Shown: piece after piece, positions 1 to 10,900 of the stretch
How the letters are laid out: every line of letters starts with the position of its first letter
Position numbering within the stretch: the first letter of the stretch is position 1
Assembly: GCA_026545765.1 (NCBI GenBank)
Contig: CM048839.1
Coordinates: forward strand, 63,307,512-63,371,511
DNA: 64,000 nucleotides
Direction: 5' to 3'
From: Plantago major
Lineage: Eukaryota > Streptophyta > Magnoliopsida > Lamiales > Plantaginaceae
The notes under the pieces: generated by a model
The model's database searches: none
Told to the model about the DNA's origin: nothing
Seen by the model: the letters and a program-made list of their open reading frames with translations, nothing else
Translations under genes and position numbers: made by a program

Positions 1-534
1 ATGAAATAGACGGCTCCGACACCCAAATACACACCAATTAGGTATATATGTTCAGTGTTACGAATACGGCACGTCGCTTTTATAGTAAGTTAGGAGCTGA
101 AGTAAGTAGCAATTACGGCATTCCAGATTTTGTTTTGAATGCAAATTCATACACTTGGTTTGGCGGTTGAATTCGGTTGCAGTAGGCCCCGCGAAAAACC
201 TCTGGTATCTGCAATTAAGTAGAGCACAAAAAAGGGTCTTTTTTATTTCCCATCAGAAATTAACATTTCTTCAATACAAAGATACAAATTTCATATCTCA
301 AAAAAAAAAAAAAGGATACAAATTTCAAGCAACAACGTTAGGTGAAGGGCAGTTGTTGTTGATGTGAATCTTCGCCTGTATTCTATGCCCAAACTCCAGG
401 TCTGTGTATATTTTACTACATTACATACTAGTTTATGTTTATGTTTATGTACCAAGTCTATGTTTACCAACTGTATAGCTTCAGTTTCAATCCATTTTCA
501 CTTTTGATCTTATTGGTTCATCTAATTTTCAACT
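1..534. other. AT-rich non-coding stretch
   Basis: No convincing gene is seen. A 70-codon open frame at 155-367 has no recognisable motif and runs through a poly(A) tract, so I do not call it. The only structure is the 13-bp direct repeat flanking the poly(A) run at 281-327, listed separately. The stretch carries no satellite sequence, although the array begins only 4.5 kb away. Confidence 0.6.
281..327 (+). repeat. Poly(A) micro-insertion flanked by 13-bp direct repeats
   Basis: The 13-mer GATACAAATTTCA occurs at 281-293 and again at 315-327. Between the copies lie only TATCT-C and an A run of about 14. A 13-bp duplication next to a poly(A) tail is the signature of target-primed reverse transcription by a LINE machinery, here with almost nothing but the tail inserted. 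This is inference from pattern; replication slippage is the alternative. Confidence 0.5.
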
Positions 535-684
535 TGTAAGAATATAATTCCTTGAGTATTATTCAATCATGAGTACAGTATTTATACAAGAGATACAACC
601 TAATATGTAGGCTAATAAGTAGGAACTAAGTAGAATACAATTAGGAAACTAATTCTAATTATATACAAAATATATATGCTAACA
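535..684 (-). mobile_element. Short copia-type LTR (3' LTR remnant)
   Basis: Read on the minus strand, this 150-bp segment begins TGTTAG and ends TTACA, contains a TATA-like TATAAATA near the middle, and is AT-rich, as short plant Ty1/copia LTRs are. It directly follows a purine stretch (CATGGGGTG) and a pol-tail-like coding remnant at 690-835, so it fits a 3' LTR. No partner LTR is seen in the window, and no primer-binding site follows it. Confidence 0.6.
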
Positions 685-689
685 CACCC

Positions 690-835
690 CATGAAAGCGG
701 AGGTTTGACAACAGATTGTCTCGAAAGTCATCAAAGAGAACGCGCGGAAGTCCTTTGATATCGCGAGGAAACGTGAAGAACTCGGACCTCACCACAAGAA
801 ACCTTTTCACGAACAAAATGTAGTGCACTTTTAGC
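690..835 (-). mobile_element. Remnant of copia RNase H C-terminal tail
   Basis: The translated minus strand resembles the end of plant copia pol proteins: a segment like the HIEVDxHFVRE block, then GLPRVLFDDFRDNL and NLRFHG, which match the usual 'FTKgLPrvlFddfrdKL ... nL' ending. Coding similarity runs straight into the purine tract and LTR at 684, as expected for the 3' end of a small copia element. The upstream edge, near 825-840, abuts LINE sequence in the same reading frame. The family call rests on motif memory. It is a fossil fragment. Confidence 0.6.
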
Positions 836-3082
836 TTCCTTCCTTTAAAAATAGGTGCTCCCAAGTAGAGAAAAGGCAGTTCTGAACAAGTGGTAGGAGA
901 CAATCTTTCCAACCTAACAACATTGGCCTGTTTACCATGATAAATGTTGCTCTTTGCTACATTGATTTTCTGCCCTGACACCCTTTCACAGTGCTTGAAG
1001 AGCGCAACAACTGGTCATGCCTAGCTTGCTTCCTTTAGTGAAAATTATCAAGTCATCTGCATATGCTAGGTGAGTTACTGAAAGACCCTTCTTTGTGTCA
1101 TAATACATATCAGAGTGCCTAGAGAACATGTCATTTATCCCCCTTGAGAGATACTCACTAGCCAATATAAAAAGAGCTGGAGACAAAGGATCTCCTTGTC
1201 TTAGGCCATGTTCAGATTTCAGAAATCCTTGAGATGAGCCATTAATGATTACCCCAAAGTGGCAGTTGTTAATTGTTCTCATTACTAAATCTATCCAAGT
1301 AGTTGAGAAACCAAAAGCTGATAACACTTTCCCTAGGAACTCCCAATTGAGCCTGTCATATGCCTTTTGCATATCCAACTTCATTACTATGTTGTCACTT
1401 CTTGTCTTTACATCTATAGAATGCACTAACTCTTGAACCAAAAGGATATTGTTTGATATTAACCTGCCTTTGATGAAACCACTTTGGTTCTCTGAGATTA
1501 ATACAGGAAGGACTGCTCCTAATCTGTCATTGAGAAGTTTTGACAATATCTTGTGAGAGAAATTGCACAGACTAATGGGCCTATAATCTGACCACAGAGT
1601 TGGAGTGTTATTCTTAGGGATCAAAGCAAGTGCAGTTGCAGATATCCCCTGAGGCAACAAGGCACCATTAAAGAAGTCAATCACTGCCTCCAATAAGTCT
1701 TCTTTTATAATCTCCCAACATTCATGGTAGAACATAGCTGTGAACCCATCAGGCCCTGCTGAAGCATCTCTATTCAAACTAAAGACCACCCTTTTAAGCT
1801 CATCCATATTAGGAGGTTCACAAAGTGCTGAATTTATCTCATCATCTATAGAAGCTTCAAAATTATCAAAAACAGGTTCTTCTGTGATCAAAATGTTATC
1901 AGAAAGCACATTAGAGAAATAGTCTATAGCAGACTTTTTGATCTCCACTGGATCACTAATCCACATGTTATCATGTTCTATGTTGCAAATCTTCCCTTTC
2001 AGTCTTTTTCTATTCACAATATTATGATAGAGCCTGGTGTTTCTATCCCCTTCTATATGCCATTTACAACTTGCTTTTTGCTTCCAATAGCTCTCCTCCC
2101 TACTTAGTAACTCCTGGAAGCAAGCACTGGATGCCTTGAAATCTTGTAAATTGGCTTGAGTAGGAAATGCCTCACACCTAGCTTCAGCTGTAGATAGATT
2201 TAGTTCCTCTTCTTTTAGGTTTGAGAAAATGTCTCCAAATACATTTTTGTTCCACCAACCCAAGTGTTGTTTAAATCTGTGGAGCTTCTCCCAAAACTTG
2301 TTAATGCCAGAAGTTCTAGCTGGGAGCTGCCAATGCATTTTGATCCCAGGTATACAATTCTGATGAGATAACCACATATTTTGAAACCTAAACCCTGAAG
2401 ATCTTTGACTTTGTCCCTCCCTATCACAAGATATAATCAAAGGTCTGTGGTTAGAACACCTTCTAATGCCATGTGATACCTGATTCTCCTTAAACATATC
2501 TAACCATTTCTGATTAAATAATAGCCTGTGAAGTCTTTGTTTTAGATCCCACCATTGCCAGGTGAAAGGAATACCATTGGTACCTATGTCTATTAAACCA
2601 CAGTCCATTATACAATTGCCAAATTCATTCATAGCTGATAAATTGGGTGCAGAGCCACCCTCTCTTTCTGCTAAATCTGCTGTGATATTGAAGTCCCCTC
2701 CTATGCTCCATGGGACATTAAAGTTTCTGAAACTTTGCAAGTCCTGCCATAGCTCTCTTCTTTCTCTTTTTATACATTTGGTATACACCAAGGACATGAA
2801 AATAGGTTACGCGATCTTGAAGAAGACACTTTACAGTGAAGGACCTGATCCTTATCTGCCAATACTTCCACATCATAATTAATATCTGCAAAGATCCAGA
2901 TCTTGTTGTTGCAATTAGACCATACTTTCTCCATTTTAAACTTAATTAGTACAGTATAAGAATCTGTCCAAAATAGCTTTGGGTTCCAGTAACACTACAA
3001 TGTTAAACTTGTGTTTGTTGATGAGATAGCAAACTTGTTGTTGAGTGCATTTGTTCCCCACTCCCCTTACATTCCATATCAT
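835..3082 (-). pseudogene. LINE ORF2: endonuclease and reverse transcriptase, frameshifted
   Basis: ORF2 nicks target DNA and copies LINE RNA at the nick. It starts with an apurinic-endonuclease-like N-terminus at about 3082 (MIWNVRGVGNK, then NIVVLLEP), 1-10 bases past the ORF1 end. The main open frame, 986-2797 (603 codons), carries GDFN at residues 34-37, then a long linker, then RT blocks: SAGPDGF at 347-352, KLDMQKAYD at 473-481, GLRQGDPLSP at 531-540 and the catalytic YADD at 579-582. The endonuclease SDH motif reads SNH (115-117), so its aspartate is replaced. A frame break near 2795 separates the endonuclease start from the main frame, with another interruption near 2940. A third, near 990-1010, moves the RT thumb (SGQKINVAKSN ... 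YLGAPIFKGR) to another frame. No RNase H follows. Confidence 0.85.
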
Positions 3083-3087
3083 GCACT

Positions 3088-4900
3088 TCATCTGGAAGAT
3101 TTGTTTTTGCCTTTCCCATTCTTTTTCTTCCCACTACTTCTATTCCCTTCCTTTCCTTTCAAGTAAGCTGAGCTTCTAGTAGCTCTTCTTTCACAAGCTA
3201 GTGCAGAATTAGGGAATTGCTTGATGAAGATCTCATCCTCACTTGTAAAATCATCATCCTCTTGTACATAGTCTTCATCTTCTGTAGAAGCCTCAGATAT
3301 AGATCTAATTGCCTTGATTGCTAGGGAAGCTTCACTCAGGTCAACAACCCCCTGATCAGAGCTAAGAGGCACTACATCTATTGACCCTAAAGAATTCCTT
3401 CTATTGTTGATCAGTACCAAAGGCTTAAATTCAGGTTTATCTTTCTCTTGATGTGACATAGAAAAATCACCAAATACAAGGTCATGTTCGGCATCCAGTA
3501 AATTAGTTGAGTCAACTGTATTGACTCTAAATTCAGCTTCCTTTTTTTTCTGTATTATCCTTTTCTGGAGTAGCATTTTCAATGCTAGCATACTCTTCTT
3601 CTGTCTCCTCTAGATCTGGCAATTCAATGTCCTTTCCTTGATGATAATGACCTGAGACTTCTCCTTCTTCCTCCATATCTGCCACATCCTCTTCATTAAG
3701 ATACTCAGTGATTGTTAGAAGTACTGTATCTTTTAACACTGAGGAATCTTCACTTTCAGACACTTGGGGGAACCTTGTATGGGTATTAGTAGGCTGGATA
3801 ACCTTTTCTTGGTAGTGAAAAGCTCCCCTTCCTCCTCTACCACCTCCACCTCTACCTGTTGTTAGACCTTCCTCCTCTAAATGCTTGACCCTGAGTATTG
3901 TTCCTGATTTTTGCATGACTGACTATTTCCCATTGACCATTACCCTTTACATTTGCATTATTATGATTCTGTCTCTGAAACTTTCTCACATGTACCTGCC
4001 TAGGTTGATGAACCTGTGAAGTAGTAGCATTCAAACCTTTACCCTTACCATTAGCTAGACAAGATTTTTCCAAGTGTCCTAGCTTATGACGATGTACTGA
4101 CAAAGGAACATTGCATACTTGACTTTTTGCTACTCCTTTATCTAGTATACCCAACGAGATGACTAGGCAACTCCTTAGATACATCTATTTCTACAGATGG
4201 TTGCTTGATGCGACTTACTTGATTGTTGTATAGCCATCAATTTTGTAGCTTTCCAAGTAATTTCCCAACCTCATACAAAGCTTCTTTGTTAAAAAGGAAA
4301 ATTGGCAGATTTTCAATAGAAGCCCATACTGGAACCACTGGAGATTCATCTTCAATAGAAAAGTTAGGTGTCCATTTGAAAAAACGAACAGACATACCAC
4401 AGACATGAGGATTACTCAACAGCCAAAGGTGATTAAAATCTTCTTCTAGAGCAAGTTTAACTATGACATGGCTCTTATCAAAGAAACTAACAGCAAAGCT
4501 TCCTTTTAACGACTGCTCTTTCAACATAGCAGTTACTTCATAAATTTTTGGAACGCCATAAGTGAATTTTCCTACTAAGGTAGAAGAGAAGGATTCAGAC
4601 ATACGTTCTACTTCACCATTAGTAAAAGATATGGAGGGCATACCATTGAAGGAAGAGTGTTTCTTGGGTTGTACCAATTTTCACTCACTGTCCATGTTTC
4701 CAAGATCCATAGATTCTGTGGATGCCTTACGCTTTACCATTTCAGCTGCAGTAGTTGCACGGAGAGACAACGCAGGAGGTACCAATTTTAAATTATCTTG
4801 CTCCAAATATGCAGAAGCTTCCATCGATTCCTTCTCCACAGTGGAGGGATCCATACTTCAACCGATGGTTAAGCGGAAAGCGGCAGACGGGGACAGGAAG
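3088..4900 (-). pseudogene. LINE ORF1: DUF4283 / zinc-knuckle RNA-binding protein, broken
   Basis: ORF1 of plant L1 elements is a nucleic-acid-binding protein of the LINE RNP. The block at 4237-4677 has the DUF4283 look (STLVGKFTYGVP, then FNHLWLLSNPHVCGMSVRFFKWTPNF and VPVWASIENLP). Next comes a knuckle-like stretch near 4070-4115 ending HKLGHLEKSC; its first two cysteines are gone, one reading as Arg. After that come a Gly/Arg-rich stretch (GRGGGGRGGRG, near 3830-3850), an acidic segment and a lysine-rich tail (GKKKNGKGKNKSSR) ending at 3088. The N-terminal part, in frame at about 4690-4860, is cut off by a stop just before 4677. The protein is spread over four frames, so at least three to four breaks are present. 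The exact start is unclear. Confidence 0.75.
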
Positions 4901-4992
4901 GCAAGAAGATCTTGCCTCACGGGGGATCTTTGGAAAGTGAATATTTAGGTTAAAGTAAACAGTAACAGGCGGGAGGCTGAGTGTGATGTTTT

Positions 4993-7900
4993 TACACTCC
5001 TTTAGTGTGTTGTTTAACTCTCAAGTAGAGTTATTCATTTGTTGTTTATCCCTCTCCAAAGTGTCTTGTTTTAATCTCTCAAGTAGAGTTGTTGGTTTGT
5101 TGTTTATTCAACTCCTTTTGTGTTTTGTTTAACTCTCAAATAGAGTTCATCGTTCGTTATTTTATTACTCCTCTTGTGTGTTGTTTAAATATCAAAATTG
5201 ACTTCTCCGTTTGTAATTATCTCACTTCTTTATTGTTTTGTTTAACTCTATACTAGAATTTTACATTTGTTGTTTAACCCACTCATTATGTGTGTGGTTT
5301 AACACTCAAGTAGAGTTCTTCATTTGTTATACTCTTACTCCTTCTGTGCATTGTTTAAATCTCGAATAGACTTCTTCATTTGACATTATCCCACTCCTTT
5401 AGTGTCTTGTTTAACTCTCAAGTAGAGCTATTCGTTTGTTGTTCATCACTCTCCAAAGTGTCTTGTTTATATCGCTCAAATAGAGTTGTTCGTTTCTTGT
5501 TTATTCAATTCCTTTTGTGTTTTGTTTAACTCTGAAGTAGAGTTTTTCATTTGTTATTTTATCACCCCTCAGGTGTGTTGTTTAAATCTCAGATTGACTC
5601 TCCGTTTGTAACTATCCCACTCCTTTATTGTGTTGTTTAACTCTCGAGTAGAATTTCCAATTTGTTGTTTAACCCACTCATTATGTGTGTGGTTTAACAC
5701 TCAAGTAGAATTCTTCGTTTGTTATACTCTTACTCTTTCTGTGCATTGTTTAACTATCTAATAAACTTCTTCGTTTGACATTATCCCACTCCTTTAGTGT
5801 GTTGTTTAACTCTCAAGTAGAGTTATTCGTTTATAGTTCATCACTCTCCAAAGTGTCTTGTTTTTATCTATCCAGTAGAGTTGTTGGTTTGTTGTTTATT
5901 CAACTCCTTTTGTGTTTTATTTAACTCTCAAGTAGAGTTCTTCATTCGTTATTTTATTACTCCTCTTGTGTGTTGTTTAAATATCAAATTGACTTCTCCG
6001 TTTGTAATTATCTCACCTGTTTATTGTTTTGTTTAACTCTAGACTAGAATTTTACATTTGTTGTTTAACCCACTCATTATGTGTGTGGTTTAACACTCAA
6101 GTAGAGTTCTTCGTTTGTTATACTCTTACTCCTTCTGTGCATTGTTTAAATCTCGAATAGACTTCTTCGTTTGACATTATCCCACTCCTTTAGTGTGTTG
6201 TTTAACTCTCAAGTACAGTTATTCGTTTGTCGTTCATCCCTATCCAAAGTGTCGTGTTTATATCGTTCAAATAGAGTTGTTCGTTTGTTGTTTATTCAAT
6301 TCCTTTTATGTTTTGTTTAACTCTCAAGTAGAGTTTTTCGTTCGTTATTTTATCACCCCTCAGGTGCGTTGTTTAAATCTCAGATTGTCTTCTCCGTTTG
6401 TAATTATCTCACTCCTTTATTGTGTTGTTTAACTCTAGAGTAGAATTTTACATTTGTTATTTATCCCACTCCTTATGTGTGTGGTTTAACACTCAAGTAG
6501 AGTTCTTCGTTTGTTATACTCTTACTCTTCTATGCATTATTTAAATCTCGAATAGACTTCTTCGTTTGACATTATCCCACTCCTTTAGTTTGTTGTTTAA
6601 ATCTCAAGTAGAGTTATTCGTTTGTTGTTCATCCCTCTCCAAAGTGTGTTGTTTATATCGCTCAAATAGAGTTGTTCGTTTTGTTGTATATTCAATTCCT
6701 TTTGTATTTTGTTTAACCCTCAAATAGGGTTTTTCGTTCGTTAGTTTATCACCCCTCTGGTGTGTTATTTAAATCTCAGATTGACTTCTCCGTTTGTAAC
6801 TATCCCACTCCTTTATTGTGTTGTTTAACTCTCGAGTAGAATTTTACATTTGTTGTTTAACCCACTCATTATGTGTGTGGTTTAACACTCAAGTAGAGTT
6901 CTTCGTTTGTTATACTCTTACTCCTTCTGTGCATTGTTTAAATCTCGAATAGACTTCTTCATTTGACATTATCCCACTCCTTTACTGTGTTGTGTAACTC
7001 TCAAGTAGTGTTATTCGTTTGTTGTTCATCCCTCTCCAAAGTGTCTTGTTTTGATCTCTCAAGTAGAGTTGTTGGTTTGTTGTTTATTCAACTCCTTTTG
7101 CGTTTTGTTTAACTCCAAGTAGAATTCTTCGTTCATTATTTTATTACTCTTGTGTGTTGTTTAAATCTCAAAATTGACTTCTCCGTTTGTAATTATCACA
7201 CTTCTTTATTGTTTTGTTTAACTCTAGACAAGAATTTTACATTTGTTGTTTACCCTCTCATTATGTGTGTGGTTTAACACTCAAGTAGAGTTCTTCGTTT
7301 GTTATACTCTTACTCCTTCTGTGCATTGTTTAAATCTCGAATAGACTTCTTCATTTGACATTATCCCACTCCTTTAGTGTCTTGTTTAACTCTCAAGTAT
7401 AGCTATTCGTTTGTTGTTCATCACTCTCCAAAGTGTCTTGTTTATATCGCTCAAATAGAGTTGTTCGTTTCTTGTTTATTCAATTCCTTTTGTGCTTTGT
7501 TTAACTCTGAAGTAGAGTTTTTCATTTGTTATTTTATCACCCCTCAGGTGTGTTGTTTAAATCTCAGATTGACTCTCCGTTTGTAACTATCCCACTCCTT
7601 TATTGTGTTGTTTAACTCTCGAGTAGAATTTCCAATTTGTTGTTTAACCCACTCATTATGTGTGTGGTTTAACACTCAAGTAAATTCTTCGTTTGTTATA
7701 CTCTTACTCTTTACATGCATTGTTTAACTATCTAATAAACTTCTTCGTTTGACATTATCCCACTCCTTTAGTGTGTTGTTTAACTCTCAAGTAGAGTTAT
7801 TCGTTTATAGTTCATCACTCTCCAAAGTGTCTTGTTTTTATCTATCCAGTAGAGTTGTTGGTTTGTTGTTTATTCAACTCCTTTTGTGTTTTATTTAACT

Positions 7901-10900
7901 CTCAAGTAGAGTTCTTCATTCGTTATTTTATTACTCCTCTTGTGTGTTGTTTAAATATCAAATTGACTTCTCCGTTTGTAATTATCTCACCTGTTTATTG
8001 TTTTGTTTAACTCTAGACTAGAATTTTACATTTGTTGTTTAACCCACTCATTATGTGTGTGGTTTAACACTCAAGTAGAGTTCTTCGTTTGTTATACTCT
8101 TACTCCTTCTGTGCATTGTTTAAATCTCGAATAGACTTCTTCGTTTGACATTATCCCACTCCTTTAGTGTGTTGTTTAACTCTCAAGTACAGTTATTCGT
8201 TTGTCGTTCATCCCTATCCAAAGTGTCGTGTTTATATCGTTCAAATAGAGTTGTTCGTTTGTTGTTTATTCAATTCCTTTTATGTTTTGTTTAACTCTCA
8301 AGTAGAGTTTTTCGTTCGTTATTTTATCACCCCTCTGGTGTGTTGTTTAAATCTCAGATTGACTTCTCCGTTTGTAATTATCCCACTCCTTTATTGTGTT
8401 GTTTAACTCTCGAGTAGAATTTTACATTTGTTGTTTAACCCACTCATTATGTGTGTGGTTTAACACTCAAGTAGAGTTCTTCGTTTGTTATACTCTTACT
8501 CCTTCTGTGCATTGTTTAAATCTCGAATAGACTTCTTCGTTTGACATTATCCCACTCCTTTAGAGTGTTGTTTAACTCTTAAGTAGAGTTATTCGTTTGT
8601 TGTTCATCCCTCTCCAAAGTGTCTTGTTTTTATCTCTCAAGTAGAGTTGTTGGTTTGTTGTTTATTCAACTCCTTTTGTGTTTTGTTTAACTCTCAAGTA
8701 GAGTTCTTCGTTCATTATTTTATTACTCCTCTTGTGTGTTGTTTAAATCTCAAAATTGACTTCTCCATTTGTAATTATCACACTTCTTTATTGTTTTGTT
8801 TAACTCTAGACTAGAATTTTACATTTGTTGTTTACCCACTCATTATGTGTGTGGTTTAACACTCAAGTAGAGTTCTTCGTTTGTTATACTCTTACTCATA
8901 CATGCATTGTTTAAATCTCGAATAGACTTCTTCGTTTGACATTATCCCACTCCTTTAGTGTGTTGTTTAACTCTCAAGTAGAGTTATTCGTTTGTTGTTC
9001 ATCCCTCTCCAAAGTGTCGTGTTTATATGGTTCAAATAGAGTTGTTCGTTTGTTGTTTATTCAATTCCTTTTGTGTTTTGTTTAACTCTCAAGTACAGTT
9101 TTTCGTTCGTTATTTTATCACCCCTCAGGTGCGTTGTTTAAATCTCAGATTGTCTTCTCCGTTTGTAATTACCCTACTCCTTTATTATGTTGTTTAACTC
9201 TCGAGTAGAATTTTACATTTGTTGTTTATCCCACTCCTTATGTGTGTGGTTTAACACTCAAGTAGAGTTCTTCGTTTGTTATATACTCTTACTCTTCTAT
9301 GCATTATTTAAATCTCGAATAGACTTCTTCGTTTGACATTATCCCACTCCTTTAGTGTGTTGTTTAACTCTCAAGTAGAGTTATTCGTTTGTTGTTCATC
9401 CCTCTCCAAAGCGTGTTGTTTATATCGCTCAAATAGAGTTGTTCGTTTTGTTGTATATTTAATTCCTTTTGTATTTTGTATAACCCTCAAAGAGAGTTTT
9501 TCGTTCGTTATTTTATCACCCCTCTGGTGTGTTATTTAAATCTCAGATTGACTTCTCCGTTTGTAACTATCCCACTCCTTTATTGTGTTGTTTAACTCTC
9601 GAGTAGAATTTTACATTTGTTGTTTATCCCACTCCTTATGTGTGTGGTTTAACACTCAAGTAGAGTTCTTCGTTTGTTATATACTCTTACTCTTCTATGC
9701 ATTATTTAAATCTCGAATAGACTTCTTCATTTGACATTATCCCACTCCTTTAGTGTCTTGTTTAACTCTCAAGTATAGCTATTCGTTTGTTGTTCATCAC
9801 TCTCCAAAGTGTCTTGTTTATATCGCTCAAATAGAGTTGTTCGTTTCTTGTTTATTCAATTCCTTTTGTGCTTTGTTTAACTCTGAAGTAGAGTTTTTCA
9901 TTTGTTATTTTATCACCCCTCAGGTGTGTTGTTTAAATCTCAGATTGACTCTCCGTTTGTAACTATCCCACTCCTTTATTGTGTTGTTTAACTCTCGAGT
10001 AGAATTTCCAATTTGTTGTTTAACCCACTCATTATGTGTGTGGTTTAACACTCAAGTAGAATTCTTCGTTTGTTATACTCTTACTCTTCATGCATTGTTT
10101 AACTATCTAATAAACTTCTTCGTTTGACATTATCCCACTCCTTTAGTGTGTTGTTTAACTCTCAAGTAGAGTTATTCGTTTATAGTTCATCACTCTCCAA
10201 AGTGTCTTGTTTTTATCTATCCAGTAGAGTTGTTGGTTTGTTGTTTATTCAACTCCTTTTGTGTTTTATTTAACTCTCAAGTAGAGTTCTTCATTCGTTA
10301 TTTTATTACTCCTCTTGTGTGTTGTTTAAATATCAAATTGACTTCTCCGTTTGTAATTATCTCACCTGTTTATTGTTTTGTTTAACTCTAGACTAGAATT
10401 TTACATTTGTTGTTTAACCCACTCATTATGTGTGTGGTTTAACACTCAAGTAGAGTTCTTCGTTGTTATACTCTTACTCCTTCTGTGCATTGTTTAAATC
10501 TCGAATAGACTTCTTCGTTTGACATTATCCCACTCCTTTAGTGTGTTGTTTAACTCTCAAGTACAGTTATTCGTTTGTCGTTCATCCCTATCCAAAGTGT
10601 CGTGTTTATATCGTTCAAATAGAGTTGTTCGTTTGTTGTTTATTCAATTCCTTTTATGTTTTGTTTAACTCTCAAGTAGAGTTTTTCGTTCGTTATTTTA
10701 TCACCCCTCTGGTGTGTTGTTTAAATCTCAGATTGACTTCTCCGTTTGTAATTATCCCACTCCTTTATTGTGTTGTTTAACTCTCGAGTAGAATTTTACA
10801 TTTGTTGTTTAACCCACTCATTATGTGTGTGGTTTAACACTCAAGTAGAGTTCTTCGTTTGTTATACTCTTACTCCTTCTGTGCATTGTTTAAATCTCGA

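Larger units (their letters stand above)
835..4990 (-). mobile_element. L1-type LINE (non-LTR retrotransposon), damaged
   Basis: A plant L1-clade element on the minus strand. ORF1 (DUF4283 plus degenerate zinc knuckle) lies at about 3088-4900, and ORF2 (endonuclease plus reverse transcriptase) at about 835-3082. The RT ends just past its YLGAPIFKGR thumb motif. The C-terminal RNase H, 3' UTR and poly(A) tail are missing because the sequence switches to a copia tail near 835. The 5' end abuts the satellite array at about 4990. No target duplication can be tested because the 3' end is lost. The copy carries several frame breaks in ORF1 and about three in ORF2, so it is inactive. Confidence 0.85.

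Noticed and set aside
155-367. 70-codon open frame
   Set aside because: It runs through the poly(A) micro-insertion and has no recognisable motif.
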